From CAWUKT01 sp963923035 (GTDB lineage Bacteria; Bacteroidota; Bacteroidia; J057; JADKCL01): DNA of 64,000 bases. The notes beneath the pieces are model-generated. The model had not been told where the DNA came from, did no database searches, and saw nothing but the letters and a program-made list of their open reading frames with translations. Below are positions 8,915 through 18,632 of the stretch, one piece after another; position 1 is the stretch's first letter, and each line of letters opens with the position of its first letter. The position numbers and the translations under genes are program-made. The stretch is from positions 1 through 64,000 of the forward strand of contig CAWUKT010000018.1 in NCBI GenBank assembly GCA_963923035.1. Direction: 5' to 3'.

Positions 8915-9166
8915 CCGAGTCACGGACTCGGAAAACGCAGTTCCAGACTCGGCCACTCGAGTCACGGACTCGAAAACCGGAGTTCTGAACTCGGCAACCC
9001 GAGTCGCAGACTCGGAAATCGCAGTTCCGAACTCGGCCATCCGAGTCGCAGACTCGGAAATCGGAGTTGCGAACTCGGCCATCCGAGTCACGGACTCGGA
9101 AATCGGAGTTCTGAACTCGGCCGCCCGAGTCGCCGACTCGGAAATCGGAGTCATGGACTCGGAACC
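8915..9166. repeat. twelve 21-bp palindromic units (six 42-bp tandem repeats)
   Basis: CGAGTC recurs at 8916, 8958, 9000, 9042, 9084 and 9126, exactly every 42 bp. Each 42-bp unit divides into two related 21-bp halves, and almost every half is a dyad: CCGAGTC-N3-GACTCGG in the first, GAGTTC-N-GAACTC or GAGTT-N3-AACTC in the second. The loop bases differ (ACG, GCA, GCC, T, GCG, ATG) while the arms hold. Several frames are open across it. One, from ATG 8868 to 9218, would give a 116-residue protein with twelve heptads of the type RVxDSEI, but nothing else supports expression. It lies between a YwqK-like gene and the 3' end of the GMC oxidoreductase gene. Confidence 0.9.
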
Positions 9167-9214
9167 GACGCCGGAGCCCCGGAGCGCGTTGGCGCCATCA
9201 TACCATAAAGCGGT

Positions 9215-11209
9215 TTAGCCCACCATTCCCTGCCCAATGTGATAGGCCAGGGCCATGATCGAGATCATGGGATTCACCCCGGCCGCGGTCGGGAGGACAC
9301 TGCCATCGGCCACGTACAAGCCTTTCACCCCGCGGAATTGGCCTTCGGGGGTGCAAGGATGCCGTTGGGCATCGGTGCCCATGCCGCAGGTGCCCATCTG
9401 ATGGGCCGTGAACAGGTTGAAGTGGTTCGTGCCCCAGTTCATGCGGGACATCTGGGAGATGAAATCTTCCAGGGTGATCTTGGTGGTGAGGGGACGGTAA
9501 AGGGTGCGGCTGTTGTGGGGAACCATGATTTCTTTGGCGCCCGCCGCGGCGTGGATGCGCATGGCATCCGCAATCCCGGCCAGCAAGTGCTGGCGGTCAT
9601 AGGGATGCAATTGGTAATGCACAATGGCCTTGCCTTCCCGGTCGACGGTCACGTGACCGCCGTGCTTGTCGCGGACCAGCACAATGAAATTCGCCATGTT
9701 GACCATGCGGGCCAGGTCCGACTTGTGCTGAACCGGATCCTTCCAGGGCAGCGCCAGGGCCGCCAGGCCAGCATGCACCGGCGGTGTCTCAATCCAATAG
9801 CCAAAGTGGCCGTCGGTCTTCATCCCCACCTTGTTCACGGTACTCATCATGACGCCAAACCAAGGCCGCATCGGCTGACCGTAATCGGCCGGGACCGCCA
9901 CCGTGGGGTGGAAATAGAGGTTCTTACCGAGTTGGGGATGTTGGAGGCCGCTCCGCATCAGGAGCGCCGGGGTCTGGATGGACCCCGCTGCCACGACCAC
10001 CCGCTCGGCGCGGATGGTGACCGGGTGGGTCTTCCCGTTGGCGTCCGTGGCGAGCGCCTCGATCCCCCGGGCCTGGCCACTGCTGACCACCACCCGCTGA
10101 ACTTCCGTGTCCACGAGGATGCGGGCGTCGGCATCGACGGCCCGTTGGAGCCAGGTCCGCATCATCGACCGCTTGTGCCCCTGACGACAGCCCAGGCCAC
10201 AGTAGCCACAGTGCTTGCCGCCGTCGACATCGCAGCCGCCCACATTCCGCTGGATGAATTCTACCTGCTGTCCCAATTTCTCGGAGCCCTTGCGCAGGGC
10301 GTCGTTCTGGGGATTGTCGGGAGAATGATCGGCATTGACGGAAAAGGAGGTCATGACCTGGTCGAAGACGTCGCGGTAGTAGGGGGTGCGAACAAAATCG
10401 AGCCCGTGGTCACGGGACCAATCTTCCAGGACGTGGTCGGGAGTGGGAAATGAACCCGTCCAGTTGATCGTGGTCCCTCCGCCGAGGCAGGAACCGGCGA
10501 AGATATTGGTGCCCACATCTTCGGTGGTGAGGGCGCCCATCCGGTCGTAGGTGGCCGAGATCATCTCGGCTTCCTGATTGGTGAAGTCGCTCCCCGCCAT
10601 ATACGGTCCCTTCTCCACCACAATGACATCCTGGCCCGCCTCCGCCAACATTCCGGCGACCAAACCGCCGCCGGAGCCCGAGCCCACCACGACGACATCA
10701 CAGGTCAATTCGATCGCGCGGTCTACCCGAAGCGGTTCAATCCGAGGCTTTTTACCCGGCGTCTCGTCGAGGGGACCCGGATAGTCCATCCCCGCCCACG
10801 ACGGATTGGGGCCGTCGGGGGAGCTCCCGTAATGGATAAATGCAGTCAGTTTCTTGAGCGTACTGAAGGCCTTGCGGAGCAGGCCGAGTCGACTCTGGGA
10901 CCACTTTTGGAGGGAGGCCACCTGCTTTTCGGGGGAGAGGGTCCGGAACTTTCGGAACCCACCGCCGATGAACCCCATTGCAAATCCATTTTCCATGAGG
11001 GACAGGAGCTGGAGGAATTCCTTCTGGGCGGCGCGGGGCTGGTCGCCCATGACTTCCAGGAGGGCTTCCGCGACGTTGAGGTCGGAGGCTTTGGTGCTCC
11101 AATAGGTGGAGGCGTTGCCATCGGGGGAATCCAGGGAGGGGATGAGGGCATCGCAGGCCGCCTGGAGGGCAGCGAACTGGCCGGGAGAGACAGAAAGCGG
11201 GACGGGCAT
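9215..11209 (-). CDS. GMC-family oxidoreductase, long-chain alcohol oxidase-like
   Basis: A 664-residue flavoprotein. Residues ~1-120 are a helical N-terminal region (SVSPGQFAALQAACDALIPS), as in the long-chain fatty alcohol oxidase branch of the GMC family. The FAD-binding motif VVVGSGSGGGLVAGMLAEAG lies near residue 173, followed by the acidic VVEKGP end of the Rossmann fold. GSCLGGGTTINWTGS is the GMC signature loop. A Cys-rich segment (HCGYCGLGCRQGHK) sits mid-protein, and the C-terminal GMC domain ends with TAHQMGTCGMG and VADGSVLPTAAGVNPM, which contain the likely catalytic His and Asn. It should oxidise an alcohol to an aldehyde or ketone; the substrate is unknown. No signal peptide is seen. 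The gene stands alone. Confidence 0.88.
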   Translation of the reverse strand: MPVPLSVSPGQFAALQAACDALIPSLDSPDGNASTYWSTKASDLNVAEALLEVMGDQPRAAQKEFLQLLSLMENGFAMGFIGGGFRKFRTLSPEKQVASLQKWSQSRLGLLRKAFSTLKKLTAFIHYGSSPDGPNPSWAGMDYPGPLDETPGKKPRIEPLRVDRAIELTCDVVVVGSGSGGGLVAGMLAEAGQDVIVVEKGPYMAGSDFTNQEAEMISATYDRMGALTTEDVGTNIFAGSCLGGGTTINWTGSFPTPDHVLEDWSRDHGLDFVRTPYYRDVFDQVMTSFSVNADHSPDNPQNDALRKGSEKLGQQVEFIQRNVGGCDVDGGKHCGYCGLGCRQGHKRSMMRTWLQRAVDADARILVDTEVQRVVVSSGQARGIEALATDANGKTHPVTIRAERVVVAAGSIQTPALLMRSGLQHPQLGKNLYFHPTVAVPADYGQPMRPWFGVMMSTVNKVGMKTDGHFGYWIETPPVHAGLAALALPWKDPVQHKSDLARMVNMANFIVLVRDKHGGHVTVDREGKAIVHYQLHPYDRQHLLAGIADAMRIHAAAGAKEIMVPHNSRTLYRPLTTKITLEDFISQMSRMNWGTNHFNLFTAHQMGTCGMGTDAQRHPCTPEGQFRGVKGLYVADGSVLPTAAGVNPMISIMALAYHIGQGMVG

Positions 11210-11486
11210 GAAGTATACAGTTTGTGACCGGATGGAAAATGCTTAAAAAAAGGGAAAAGGAAAAGCCGTACCCGGCGAAATGGTGGAGGGATCCTTTGCA
11301 GCAGGGATGGGAGCAATTGTGGAGCTCCCGCGTGAGCGGAGCGACTGCGGACAGCCCGGTCCGGTAGGAGCTGCCCTCTTCTATCTTCGCCTCCGGAATC
11401 CTGATATTCTCCGCTTCTCCTGCTTTTCTGGTGCAAAAATCCTATATTCAAGGCCAATCAGATAGATTATTAATACCCAATTGAAC

Positions 11487-12341
11487 ATGAAAAAATTTAC
11501 TCTGTTGGCGTTTATCCTGGGCTTCGGCTTGTTCATGAGCGCCTGTGAAGAAAAATCCTCCGGCGACACGAATGAGCCGGATTCGACGGCTACCGCGGAG
11601 GAGGTCGATCCGCCGCAGGAAGAAGCGACGACGAGCTTTTCGGATGGCGGGCTGAAAATTTATGCCCTGGAAGGGTCTACCCAGTATCCGGATGCGAAGC
11701 TGAGCCTGGAAATGCCGCCTTCGGGAACGGATCTGCCGAGCGGCGAGAACATGTTCAAGTTTGTGGTCGAGAATTACCAACTGGGGGAGCAGACACCGGC
11801 TGCCGTGGACCTGGGCATGGCCAACTCGCCCAAGGGCCAGCACATCCACTTTATTCTGGACAATAGTCCTTACTCGGCGCATTACGAGCCGGAGTTCACG
11901 AAAGAGCTGACCGATGGTCACCATGTGTTGCTGGCGTTCCTGTCCCGGTCTTACCACGAGAGTGTGAAGAATCCGGACGCGTTTGTGGTCCGTCAGTTTG
12001 TGGTGGGCGAACCGGAGGGGGGCTACCAGGAAGCCGATCTGAATGCACCGCACATGTTCTACAGCCGCCCCAAGGGCACCTATAAGTATGGTGACTACGA
12101 CAAACTGCTGCTGGACTTCTTCCTGGTCAACTGCGACCTGAGCCCGGACGGCTACCGTGTGAAGGCGACCATCAACAGCGCCGAGTTCACGTTCACGAAG
12201 TACGTCCCGTATGTGGTCGAAGGCCTGCAAGCGGGCGAAACTACGATCAAGCTGGAGCTGCTGGACGCGGATGGCAATCTGGTGGACAGTCCTTTCAATC
12301 CGGTCGAGCGGACCGTGACGCTGGAAGCCGCCGAAATGTAA
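11487..12341 (+). CDS. lipoprotein of unknown function
   Basis: A 284-residue protein with a lipoprotein signal (MKKFTLLAFILGFGLFMSAC) followed by an acidic linker (EEVDPPQEEA). The globular part shows GQHIHFILDNSPYSAHY and LTDGHHVLLAFLSRSYHESV, a pattern like a cupredoxin or Ig-type beta-sandwich with several His residues. I do not recognise a named family. The ATG at 11487 gives a standard signal; a TTG six bases earlier is the alternative. It is closed by a strong terminator and is separate from the downstream utilisation locus. Confidence 0.75.
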   Translation: MKKFTLLAFILGFGLFMSACEEKSSGDTNEPDSTATAEEVDPPQEEATTSFSDGGLKIYALEGSTQYPDAKLSLEMPPSGTDLPSGENMFKFVVENYQLGEQTPAAVDLGMANSPKGQHIHFILDNSPYSAHYEPEFTKELTDGHHVLLAFLSRSYHESVKNPDAFVVRQFVVGEPEGGYQEADLNAPHMFYSRPKGTYKYGDYDKLLLDFFLVNCDLSPDGYRVKATINSAEFTFTKYVPYVVEGLQAGETTIKLELLDADGNLVDSPFNPVERTVTLEAAEM

Positions 12342-12402
12342 GCGCCTGCAGACAGGCATTTAACAAAATACTGGCCATACAGATATAGTTGGCTACAGGA
12401 AT

Positions 12403-12440
12403 AGAGCCGGGAACCCTTGGGGTTTCCGGCTCTTTCTTTC
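12403..12440 (+). terminator. intrinsic terminator after the 11487 lipoprotein gene
   Basis: AGAGCCGG pairs perfectly with CCGGCTCT across a short centre that also pairs in part (AACCC/GGTTT), followed by a T-rich tail. The 270 bases from here to the SusC gene are AT-rich near 12650-12710 and should hold that operon's promoter; no other feature is seen there. Confidence 0.85.
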
Positions 12441-12711
12441 TACGAAAGCTGAAATATTTCCTACGCCTTTTGGAATAATAGCGGGTGAGGTAAAAAGGTG
12501 TTGGAACAGGGAAAAGGGAGGGGTAAATCGGCGAATGGGAGCGGCAACGCCCAGTTCCAGGAGAGCAGGGATAAAAGCAGGACTACCCGAAAAGGGTCTA
12601 AATCAAGGAGATAGCGGGAGGAGGGGCAGGAAAAATAATTGTATTTATGCGGCTTATTGTATAATATACGTAAAGGAGTCACGATAGGTAATACATTTTA
12701 ATTTTTTTAGG

Positions 12712-15700
12712 ATGAGGAAGAAGATTACGCTCGTTCTAATCCTCCTGGGATTCGGAACATTATTGTATTCACAGAACGTCACCATCACGGGTCAGGTCAC
12801 AAATTCCAATCAGGAACCGATTGAATTTGCCACAGTACTGGTCAAAGGGACCACTACCGGGGCTTTCACGGATTCGGAAGGGAAGTATTCGATTACGGCC
12901 CCGGAGCAGGACGACATGGTCCTGGCGATCTCTTTGGAGGGCTACGGTCCCCAGGAAATCGATGTGAACGGACGGACCAGCATCGATGTGGTGCTGGAAT
13001 CGGAAACGAAGCTGGACAAGGTGGTGATCGTCGGTTACGGCCAATCCAGTACCAAGGAATTGACGGGGGCGACCTCGCAGGTGGAGGGGGAAGATGTGGA
13101 GAAGATGAACCTGTCCCGGATGGACCAGGCCCTGCAAGGGCAGGTCGCGGGGGTCAATATCAGTACGAACTCGGGGTCGCCGGGCGGCTCCTCGAATATC
13201 CGCATCCGCGGATTGTCGACGTTTGGGGACAACGACCCGCTCATCCTCGTGGACGGGATCGTATACGATTCGGAGGGCCTCAACGCGCTGAATCCCTCGG
13301 ACATCGAGTCGATCAACGTGCTCAAGGACGCAACGGCGGGTATCTACGGGGTGCGCGCCGCCAACGGGGTGATCATCGTGGAGACCAAGAAGGGCAAGTT
13401 GAACGGGCGCCAGAAGGTGGAGTACAACGGGTACTACGGGGTGCAGCAGACGGCCCGTAAGTTGAGCCTCCTGACGGCGCAGGAGTACGCGGTCATCAAG
13501 AATGAAATGTTCGGCTTGTCCGGGCAGCCGCTTCCCTTCAACAATACCGACCTCGGCGTCGGCACCAATTGGCAGGACACCATTTTCCAGAATGCTCCGG
13601 TCCAAAGCCACAACCTCAGCATCTCCGGGGGATCGGGCAATACGACCTACTCGCTGGGCGTGGGGTATTTCACCCAGGACGGGATTGTCGGCGGCGACAA
13701 GGCTTCTTTTGACCGCTACAACGCCCGCATCAACCTCAGCACGAAGATGTCGGACCAGCTCCGGCTGAATTCGATTTTCCTCTACACGAATGAATTCCGC
13801 AGCGGGCTCCCGGAAAATGGCCTGGGGTCGGTGCTGTACAATACAATCAATGCGTTCCCGAATGAGCCGGTACGGACCGCCGATGGCAACTTCAGCTATC
13901 TGGAGGAGGTCGCCGACATCATCAATCCGGTGGCCCAGATTGAAAATACCTTCAATGGTGCCACGGTCAATAAGTTTGTGGGGAAAGAGGAATTGGTCTG
14001 GGACATCAACGAGCATTTCTCCCTGACCAATCGCTTCAGCTATAACCACGCGGCCCTGGACGTCAAGTCCTTCTCGCCGCTGGCCTGGTTCGGCCCCGGC
14101 AAATTCGCCAATACGGCCCTCAACGAACAACTGGACGCTCCCCTCGTGGAGATTGCGGACAGTGTCTTCATCGAACGGGGAGCTTCGGTCTACGAAGAAC
14201 GGGCGAGCTTCACCGACCTGACTTACGAGGGCTTCCTCAATTATGACCGCACCTTCGCCGGGCTCCACAAGGTCAAGGCCACGGCCGGGGTGTCCGTGTT
14301 CCAGCGCCACGGGGAATCTCTGAGCGGCACGGCCTTCGGCATCCCGAACAACTCGCTTGATTTTGCGGACATCTCCGCGAATACCGCCGAAGGCGGCTTC
14401 CTGAACAATGTGGGCTCCTACGAATTCACGGAGCGCCTGCTCTCGACCTTCCTGCGGGCCGAATACAGCTACAATTACCGCTACCTCATCTCGGCGATCA
14501 TTCGGCGGGACGGGTCCAGTAAGTTTGGCCCGAACAACCGTTACGGGGTGTTCCCGACGGTCTCGGCGGGCTGGGTCGCTTCGGAAGAAGACTTTTGGAA
14601 TGTCGATTTCATCGACTTCGCCAAGCTCCGGCTGAGCTACGGGGTCTCCGGCAACGACCAGATCGCCAACTTCGCCTACCGCGCCCTCCTGGACGGCGAG
14701 GGGGTCTACGTCTTTGACGACGTGATTTCGAATGGCGTGGCCATCGGCCGGGGTTCCAACCCGGACCTGAAGTGGGAGACGACCCGCCAGTTCAATCTCG
14801 GGGTCGACCTGACCTTCTTCCGGTCACTGGACTTCACCATGAACTACTTCATCAAGAATACCTCCGACCTGCTGTTCCAGCCGAATATCTCGGGCGTATT
14901 GGGGACTTACGGTCCCGGCGGTTCTCCGCCCTTCATCAACGCGGGTGATGTCTCCAACCGCGGCCTGGAACTCGAATTGGGTTACTATTCGGACCGGACG
15001 AAGGACTTCCAGTTCAACGGTAGCTTCAACTTCACCTTGTTGTCCAACGAGGTGACGGCGGTGCCGGAAGGCGTCGACTTCTTGCCGGGGGTTGGATTCA
15101 GTGTGGGGGGCAATGTCGCGACCCGCTTTGAGGAAGGCTTCCCGATTGGGTATTTCCACGGCTACGAGACGGCGGGCATTTTCCAGACCCAGCAGGAGAT
15201 CGACGATGCGGCTGTGGTCCAGGATGGCGCCCAGCCGGGTGACCTGATCTTTGTGGACCAGAACGGCGATGGAGTGATCAATTTCAGTGATGATTCCGAC
15301 AAGCGGCAAATCGGCTCGCCCATTCCCGACTTCACGATGGGATTGGCCCTGACCTTCCGCTACAAAGGCTTCGACCTGTCCGCCAATGTGTACGCGGCCC
15401 TCGGCCAGGAAATCATCCGGAACTACGAACGGCAGCAGCCCTTCGCCAACCAGCTCGACTACGTCGTGGACCGCTGGACCGGCCCCGGATCAACGAATAT
15501 TCATCCCCGAGTGACGGTCGATCCGACCCGGAACAATGTCTTCTCCGACTACTTTGTGGAGGACGGCTCCTTCGCCCGCCTGCGGAATACCCAGCTGGGC
15601 TATACGTTGCCCCGGAACTGGCTGACCAAGGCCCGCGTGTCTTCGTTGCGGGTCTACTTCGCCGCCAACAACCTGGTCACCCTGACCCGGTACCAGGGCT

Positions 15701-15804
15701 TTGATCCCGACGTGGGATCGGCCGGGGCACTGGCCAGTGGCGTTGACTTTGGCCTGTATCCCCAGGCCCGGACCTTGATGGGAGGCGTTAACCTTAAATT
15801 CTAA
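12712..15804 (+). CDS. SusC/RagA-type TonB-dependent outer-membrane transporter
   Basis: A 1030-residue TonB-dependent receptor that, with the SusD-like lipoprotein of the next gene, imports oligosaccharides across the outer membrane. After the signal peptide (TLVLILLGFGTLLYSQ) comes a carboxypeptidase-regulatory-like beta-sandwich (residues ~24-105), then the TonB-box-like KVVIVGYG, the SusC plug signature LQGQVAGVNISTNSGSPGG, IRIRGLSTFGDNDPLILVDG and LKDATAGIYGVRAANGV. The remainder is a 22-strand-type barrel ending in LMGGVNLKF with the C-terminal Phe. Genes for SusD, a PKD lipoprotein and a GH16 enzyme follow at 5-12 base spacing, which points to laminarin or another beta-1,3-glucan as substrate. 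Confidence 0.96.
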   Translation: MRKKITLVLILLGFGTLLYSQNVTITGQVTNSNQEPIEFATVLVKGTTTGAFTDSEGKYSITAPEQDDMVLAISLEGYGPQEIDVNGRTSIDVVLESETKLDKVVIVGYGQSSTKELTGATSQVEGEDVEKMNLSRMDQALQGQVAGVNISTNSGSPGGSSNIRIRGLSTFGDNDPLILVDGIVYDSEGLNALNPSDIESINVLKDATAGIYGVRAANGVIIVETKKGKLNGRQKVEYNGYYGVQQTARKLSLLTAQEYAVIKNEMFGLSGQPLPFNNTDLGVGTNWQDTIFQNAPVQSHNLSISGGSGNTTYSLGVGYFTQDGIVGGDKASFDRYNARINLSTKMSDQLRLNSIFLYTNEFRSGLPENGLGSVLYNTINAFPNEPVRTADGNFSYLEEVADIINPVAQIENTFNGATVNKFVGKEELVWDINEHFSLTNRFSYNHAALDVKSFSPLAWFGPGKFANTALNEQLDAPLVEIADSVFIERGASVYEERASFTDLTYEGFLNYDRTFAGLHKVKATAGVSVFQRHGESLSGTAFGIPNNSLDFADISANTAEGGFLNNVGSYEFTERLLSTFLRAEYSYNYRYLISAIIRRDGSSKFGPNNRYGVFPTVSAGWVASEEDFWNVDFIDFAKLRLSYGVSGNDQIANFAYRALLDGEGVYVFDDVISNGVAIGRGSNPDLKWETTRQFNLGVDLTFFRSLDFTMNYFIKNTSDLLFQPNISGVLGTYGPGGSPPFINAGDVSNRGLELELGYYSDRTKDFQFNGSFNFTLLSNEVTAVPEGVDFLPGVGFSVGGNVATRFEEGFPIGYFHGYETAGIFQTQQEIDDAAVVQDGAQPGDLIFVDQNGDGVINFSDDSDKRQIGSPIPDFTMGLALTFRYKGFDLSANVYAALGQEIIRNYERQQPFANQLDYVVDRWTGPGSTNIHPRVTVDPTRNNVFSDYFVEDGSFARLRNTQLGYTLPRNWLTKARVSSLRVYFAANNLVTLTRYQGFDPDVGSAGALASGVDFGLYPQARTLMGGVNLKF

Positions 15805-15809
15805 GAAAC

Positions 15810-17279
15810 ATGAAGCAGTTCAATCATATATACGGATTCTTGTTGCTGCTCTTCGCAGCCGTTGCACCGATGGGTTGCAATGATTTCCTGGAGGTCGATC
15901 CTCCATTTACCCAGGACGCCGAAAACTTCTTCCAAACCCAGGAAGACTACGAACGGGCATTGATCGGCGCCTACGACCTCTTGCAGGGCTCTTATCTGAC
16001 GGTTTGGATCGGGGAAATCGCCTCGGACAATGCCATTGCCGGCGGTGAATCGGTCACGGATACCGAGGGCCTGCACCAGATTGAGGCCATGACGCACGGC
16101 GCGGTCAACCTCGAATTGCAGGGTGTCTGGCGGGCCAATTACGCGGGTGTCACCCGGGCCAACTATATCCTCGAGAACCGCGACAATATCGAGTTCGTCG
16201 GCAAGGACCAGATCATTGCGGAGGCCCAGTTCCTGCGGGCCTATTACTACTTCGAGCTGGTGAAATTCTTCGGGGATGTGCCCCTGGTGGTCGACCGTCG
16301 CTTGGGGGTAGAAGAAGTGACGTCCATTCCCCGGACTGCGGCAGCAGAGATTTACGCCCAAATCGAATCCGACCTCCTGGCCGCCTCGGGCATTTTGCCC
16401 TCCATGCAGGCTGTCAAGGGCAAGGCGACCCGCGGCGCAGCATTGTCGCTGCTCGGCAAGGCCTACCTGTACCAAGGCAAGTGGTCCGAGGCCGCACTCA
16501 CCCTCGACGAGGTCATCAACGGCGGTCAGTACAGCCTGATTTCGGACTATACCCAACTGTTCACCGCCGCCAATGAAAACAACAGCGAATCGGTGTTTGA
16601 GGTGGAATACTCCGGCCTGGAAGGCGGTAGCTACGGCTGCCTGATTTGTCTGGAAGGCAATGCGGCGCCGGGCTTCCACGGCATCCGCCAGTACGAAGGT
16701 CCGGTTTACGGGGATGGCAACAGCTATAACCTGCCGACCCAGGACCTGTACGACTTTTTCCCGGCCACCGATCCCCGTCGCGATGCCACGGTCCTGGACA
16801 TCGACGCGTTCATTGCCGCCCAACCCAACTCCGCTGACATTACCTATGCCATCGGTGCAGGAGGCCATACGGGTTATTACAACAACAAGTATATCAAGCG
16901 TCAGGGCGAGCTGGGCTTGCCGGACAATGACCTGACCAGCCCGGTCAATTACCGCGTGATCCGCTATGCGGACGTGCTCCTGATGGCGGCCGAGGCGCAT
17001 TACCAGAATGGCGCGGTGGGGACGGCCCAAAATTACGTCGACCAGGTGCGGAACCGGGTCGGAGTCCCCACTCCTGGCCTGGGCTCGGTGGAAGACATCT
17101 ACGCGGAACGTCGCCTCGAATTGTCCGGCGAAGGACATCGGTTCTTCGATTTGGTCCGTACCGGCCAAGCCGCCAGTTCTATCGCGAATTTCCAAACCAA
17201 TAAGAACGAATTATTCCCCATTCCGCAGATCGAGATTGACCTGGCGGGTGGAAATTGGAGTCAAAATCCCGGATATTAA
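15810..17279 (+). CDS. SusD/RagB-type nutrient-binding lipoprotein
   Basis: A 489-residue lipoprotein (signal LLLLFAAVAPMGC, lipidated Cys23, then NDFLEVDPP, the standard SusD opening). It shows the family's TPR-like helical core: QEDYERALIGAYDLLQG, AEAQFLRAYYYFELVKFFGD and GKAYLYQGKWSEAA. The C-terminal signature RYADVLLMAAEAHYQNG, ERRLELSGEGHRFFDLVR is also present. SusD proteins sit as a lid over SusC at the cell surface and capture glycan. The start lies 5 bases after the SusC stop, in the same operon. Confidence 0.96.
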   Translation: MKQFNHIYGFLLLLFAAVAPMGCNDFLEVDPPFTQDAENFFQTQEDYERALIGAYDLLQGSYLTVWIGEIASDNAIAGGESVTDTEGLHQIEAMTHGAVNLELQGVWRANYAGVTRANYILENRDNIEFVGKDQIIAEAQFLRAYYYFELVKFFGDVPLVVDRRLGVEEVTSIPRTAAAEIYAQIESDLLAASGILPSMQAVKGKATRGAALSLLGKAYLYQGKWSEAALTLDEVINGGQYSLISDYTQLFTAANENNSESVFEVEYSGLEGGSYGCLICLEGNAAPGFHGIRQYEGPVYGDGNSYNLPTQDLYDFFPATDPRRDATVLDIDAFIAAQPNSADITYAIGAGGHTGYYNNKYIKRQGELGLPDNDLTSPVNYRVIRYADVLLMAAEAHYQNGAVGTAQNYVDQVRNRVGVPTPGLGSVEDIYAERRLELSGEGHRFFDLVRTGQAASSIANFQTNKNELFPIPQIEIDLAGGNWSQNPGY

Positions 17280-17291
17280 AAGACCATTGCT

Positions 17292-18626
17292 ATGAAACGT
17301 TTGAATTATTTCCTCTTCGCTTTGCTGGCTCTGGGAGTCTTGTCCTGCCAACCAGAAGATCCTCAACTGGGCCCTGCACCTACGGATGCCGATGCTCAAT
17401 TCAACGCGGTTCCCACGGCCGCCAATGCCAATATCATCGATTTCACAGCCGTTTCGGAAGGTGTCAATGCCGTTTGGGACCTGGGAAATGGGCAATCCGG
17501 GACCGGGACCAGCGTCACGGGCATTTACCCCAACGCTGGCACCTATACCGTGACCCTGACCATCTTTGGGCGGGGCGGCAGCGCCTCCAGCACCCAGGAC
17601 ATTGTCATTGCCAATACCGATCCGACTCTGCTGGACAATCCGCTGTTTGATATTCTCACCGGTGGGGCCACCGGCCCGGGCAGCAAGACCTGGGTCATGG
17701 ATTCGGCGATGGCCGCTCACTTTGGGGTCGGACCTGATCCGGTAGGGGCAGCGGGGGATTTCCCCGAATGGTACGCGGCCGCTCCGGGCGACAAGGGCGG
17801 CGTAGGTCTCTACGACGACCGCTATACCTTCTACCTCGCCAATTTCCAATTCGATATGGTGACCCAGGGACAAGCCTACGTCCACAATGGACTGGCGGCT
17901 GATTTTCCCGGTTCCTTCGAAAATTCTACGGACTATACCGCGCCCTATCCGGATCAACTGGGGGAAACCTGGACGATCATCGAAGGGGCAGATACGATCC
18001 TGCGGGTTTCGGGAGATTCCTGGCTGGGCATGTACACGGGCGTCCGGGACTACCGCGTGGTCTCGATTTCGGATACTTCCATTTTCCTCCAGTACAAGCA
18101 TTTCGACGGCGGGCTCCATTGGTATATCCGCCTGATTCCGGAAGGCTTTGTTCCCAGCGGGGGCAACGATCCCGATCCCACGTTCTCCCTGCCCTTCGAC
18201 TTTGAATCGGCTGATCCGCCCATCTTCAATGGCTTCGGCAACAGCACGGCGGCGGTCATCGCCAACCCCGATCCTTCCGGCATCAATACCAGCGCCAATG
18301 TCCTGGAGACGGTCCACGGCGACCAGTCATGGTCGGGCATTGAAATTTTGCTCGATACTCCCCTTGATTTCTCCGGCACTCCCAATATCAACTTCAAGAT
18401 CTGGGCTCCGATCACCGGACCGGTCCGGGTCAAGGTGGAAAATTCAGCTGATCCCGGTGAATTTGTGGAAATCGACGCCGATGTCCTGACCACGAATGCC
18501 TGGGAGCAAATTTCGGTTGATTTCTCGGGCTCCACGAACGGGGTTTTCGATAAATTCGTTCTGTTCCCCGGCTGGAATGTCCCGAACGCGGGCACCTTTT
18601 ACATTGACGACGTCGAACAGCAATAA
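17292..18626 (+). CDS. PKD-domain surface glycan-binding lipoprotein
   Basis: A 444-residue lipoprotein (FALLALGVLSCQPED). A PKD domain follows (AVWDLGNGQSG, then YPNAGTYTVTLTIFGRGGSA, residues ~45-110). A middle domain of ~200 residues (TWVMDSAMAAHFGVGPDP ... WTIIEGADTILRVSG) and a C-terminal carbohydrate-binding-module-like beta-sandwich (FDFESADPPIFNGFG ... FVLFPGWN, FYIDDVE) complete it. In known laminarin loci of marine Bacteroidota a PKD lipoprotein sits between the SusD gene and a GH16 gene and binds beta-1,3-glucan at the surface. The position here is identical; ligand specificity is inference. Confidence 0.82.
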   Translation: MKRLNYFLFALLALGVLSCQPEDPQLGPAPTDADAQFNAVPTAANANIIDFTAVSEGVNAVWDLGNGQSGTGTSVTGIYPNAGTYTVTLTIFGRGGSASSTQDIVIANTDPTLLDNPLFDILTGGATGPGSKTWVMDSAMAAHFGVGPDPVGAAGDFPEWYAAAPGDKGGVGLYDDRYTFYLANFQFDMVTQGQAYVHNGLAADFPGSFENSTDYTAPYPDQLGETWTIIEGADTILRVSGDSWLGMYTGVRDYRVVSISDTSIFLQYKHFDGGLHWYIRLIPEGFVPSGGNDPDPTFSLPFDFESADPPIFNGFGNSTAAVIANPDPSGINTSANVLETVHGDQSWSGIEILLDTPLDFSGTPNINFKIWAPITGPVRVKVENSADPGEFVEIDADVLTTNAWEQISVDFSGSTNGVFDKFVLFPGWNVPNAGTFYIDDVEQQ

Positions 18627-18632
18627 ACGTAC

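Noticed and set aside
8915..9166. Possible CRISPR array
   Set aside because: Repeats are directly adjacent with no unique spacers, and the differing bases are single loop positions. No cas gene is nearby.
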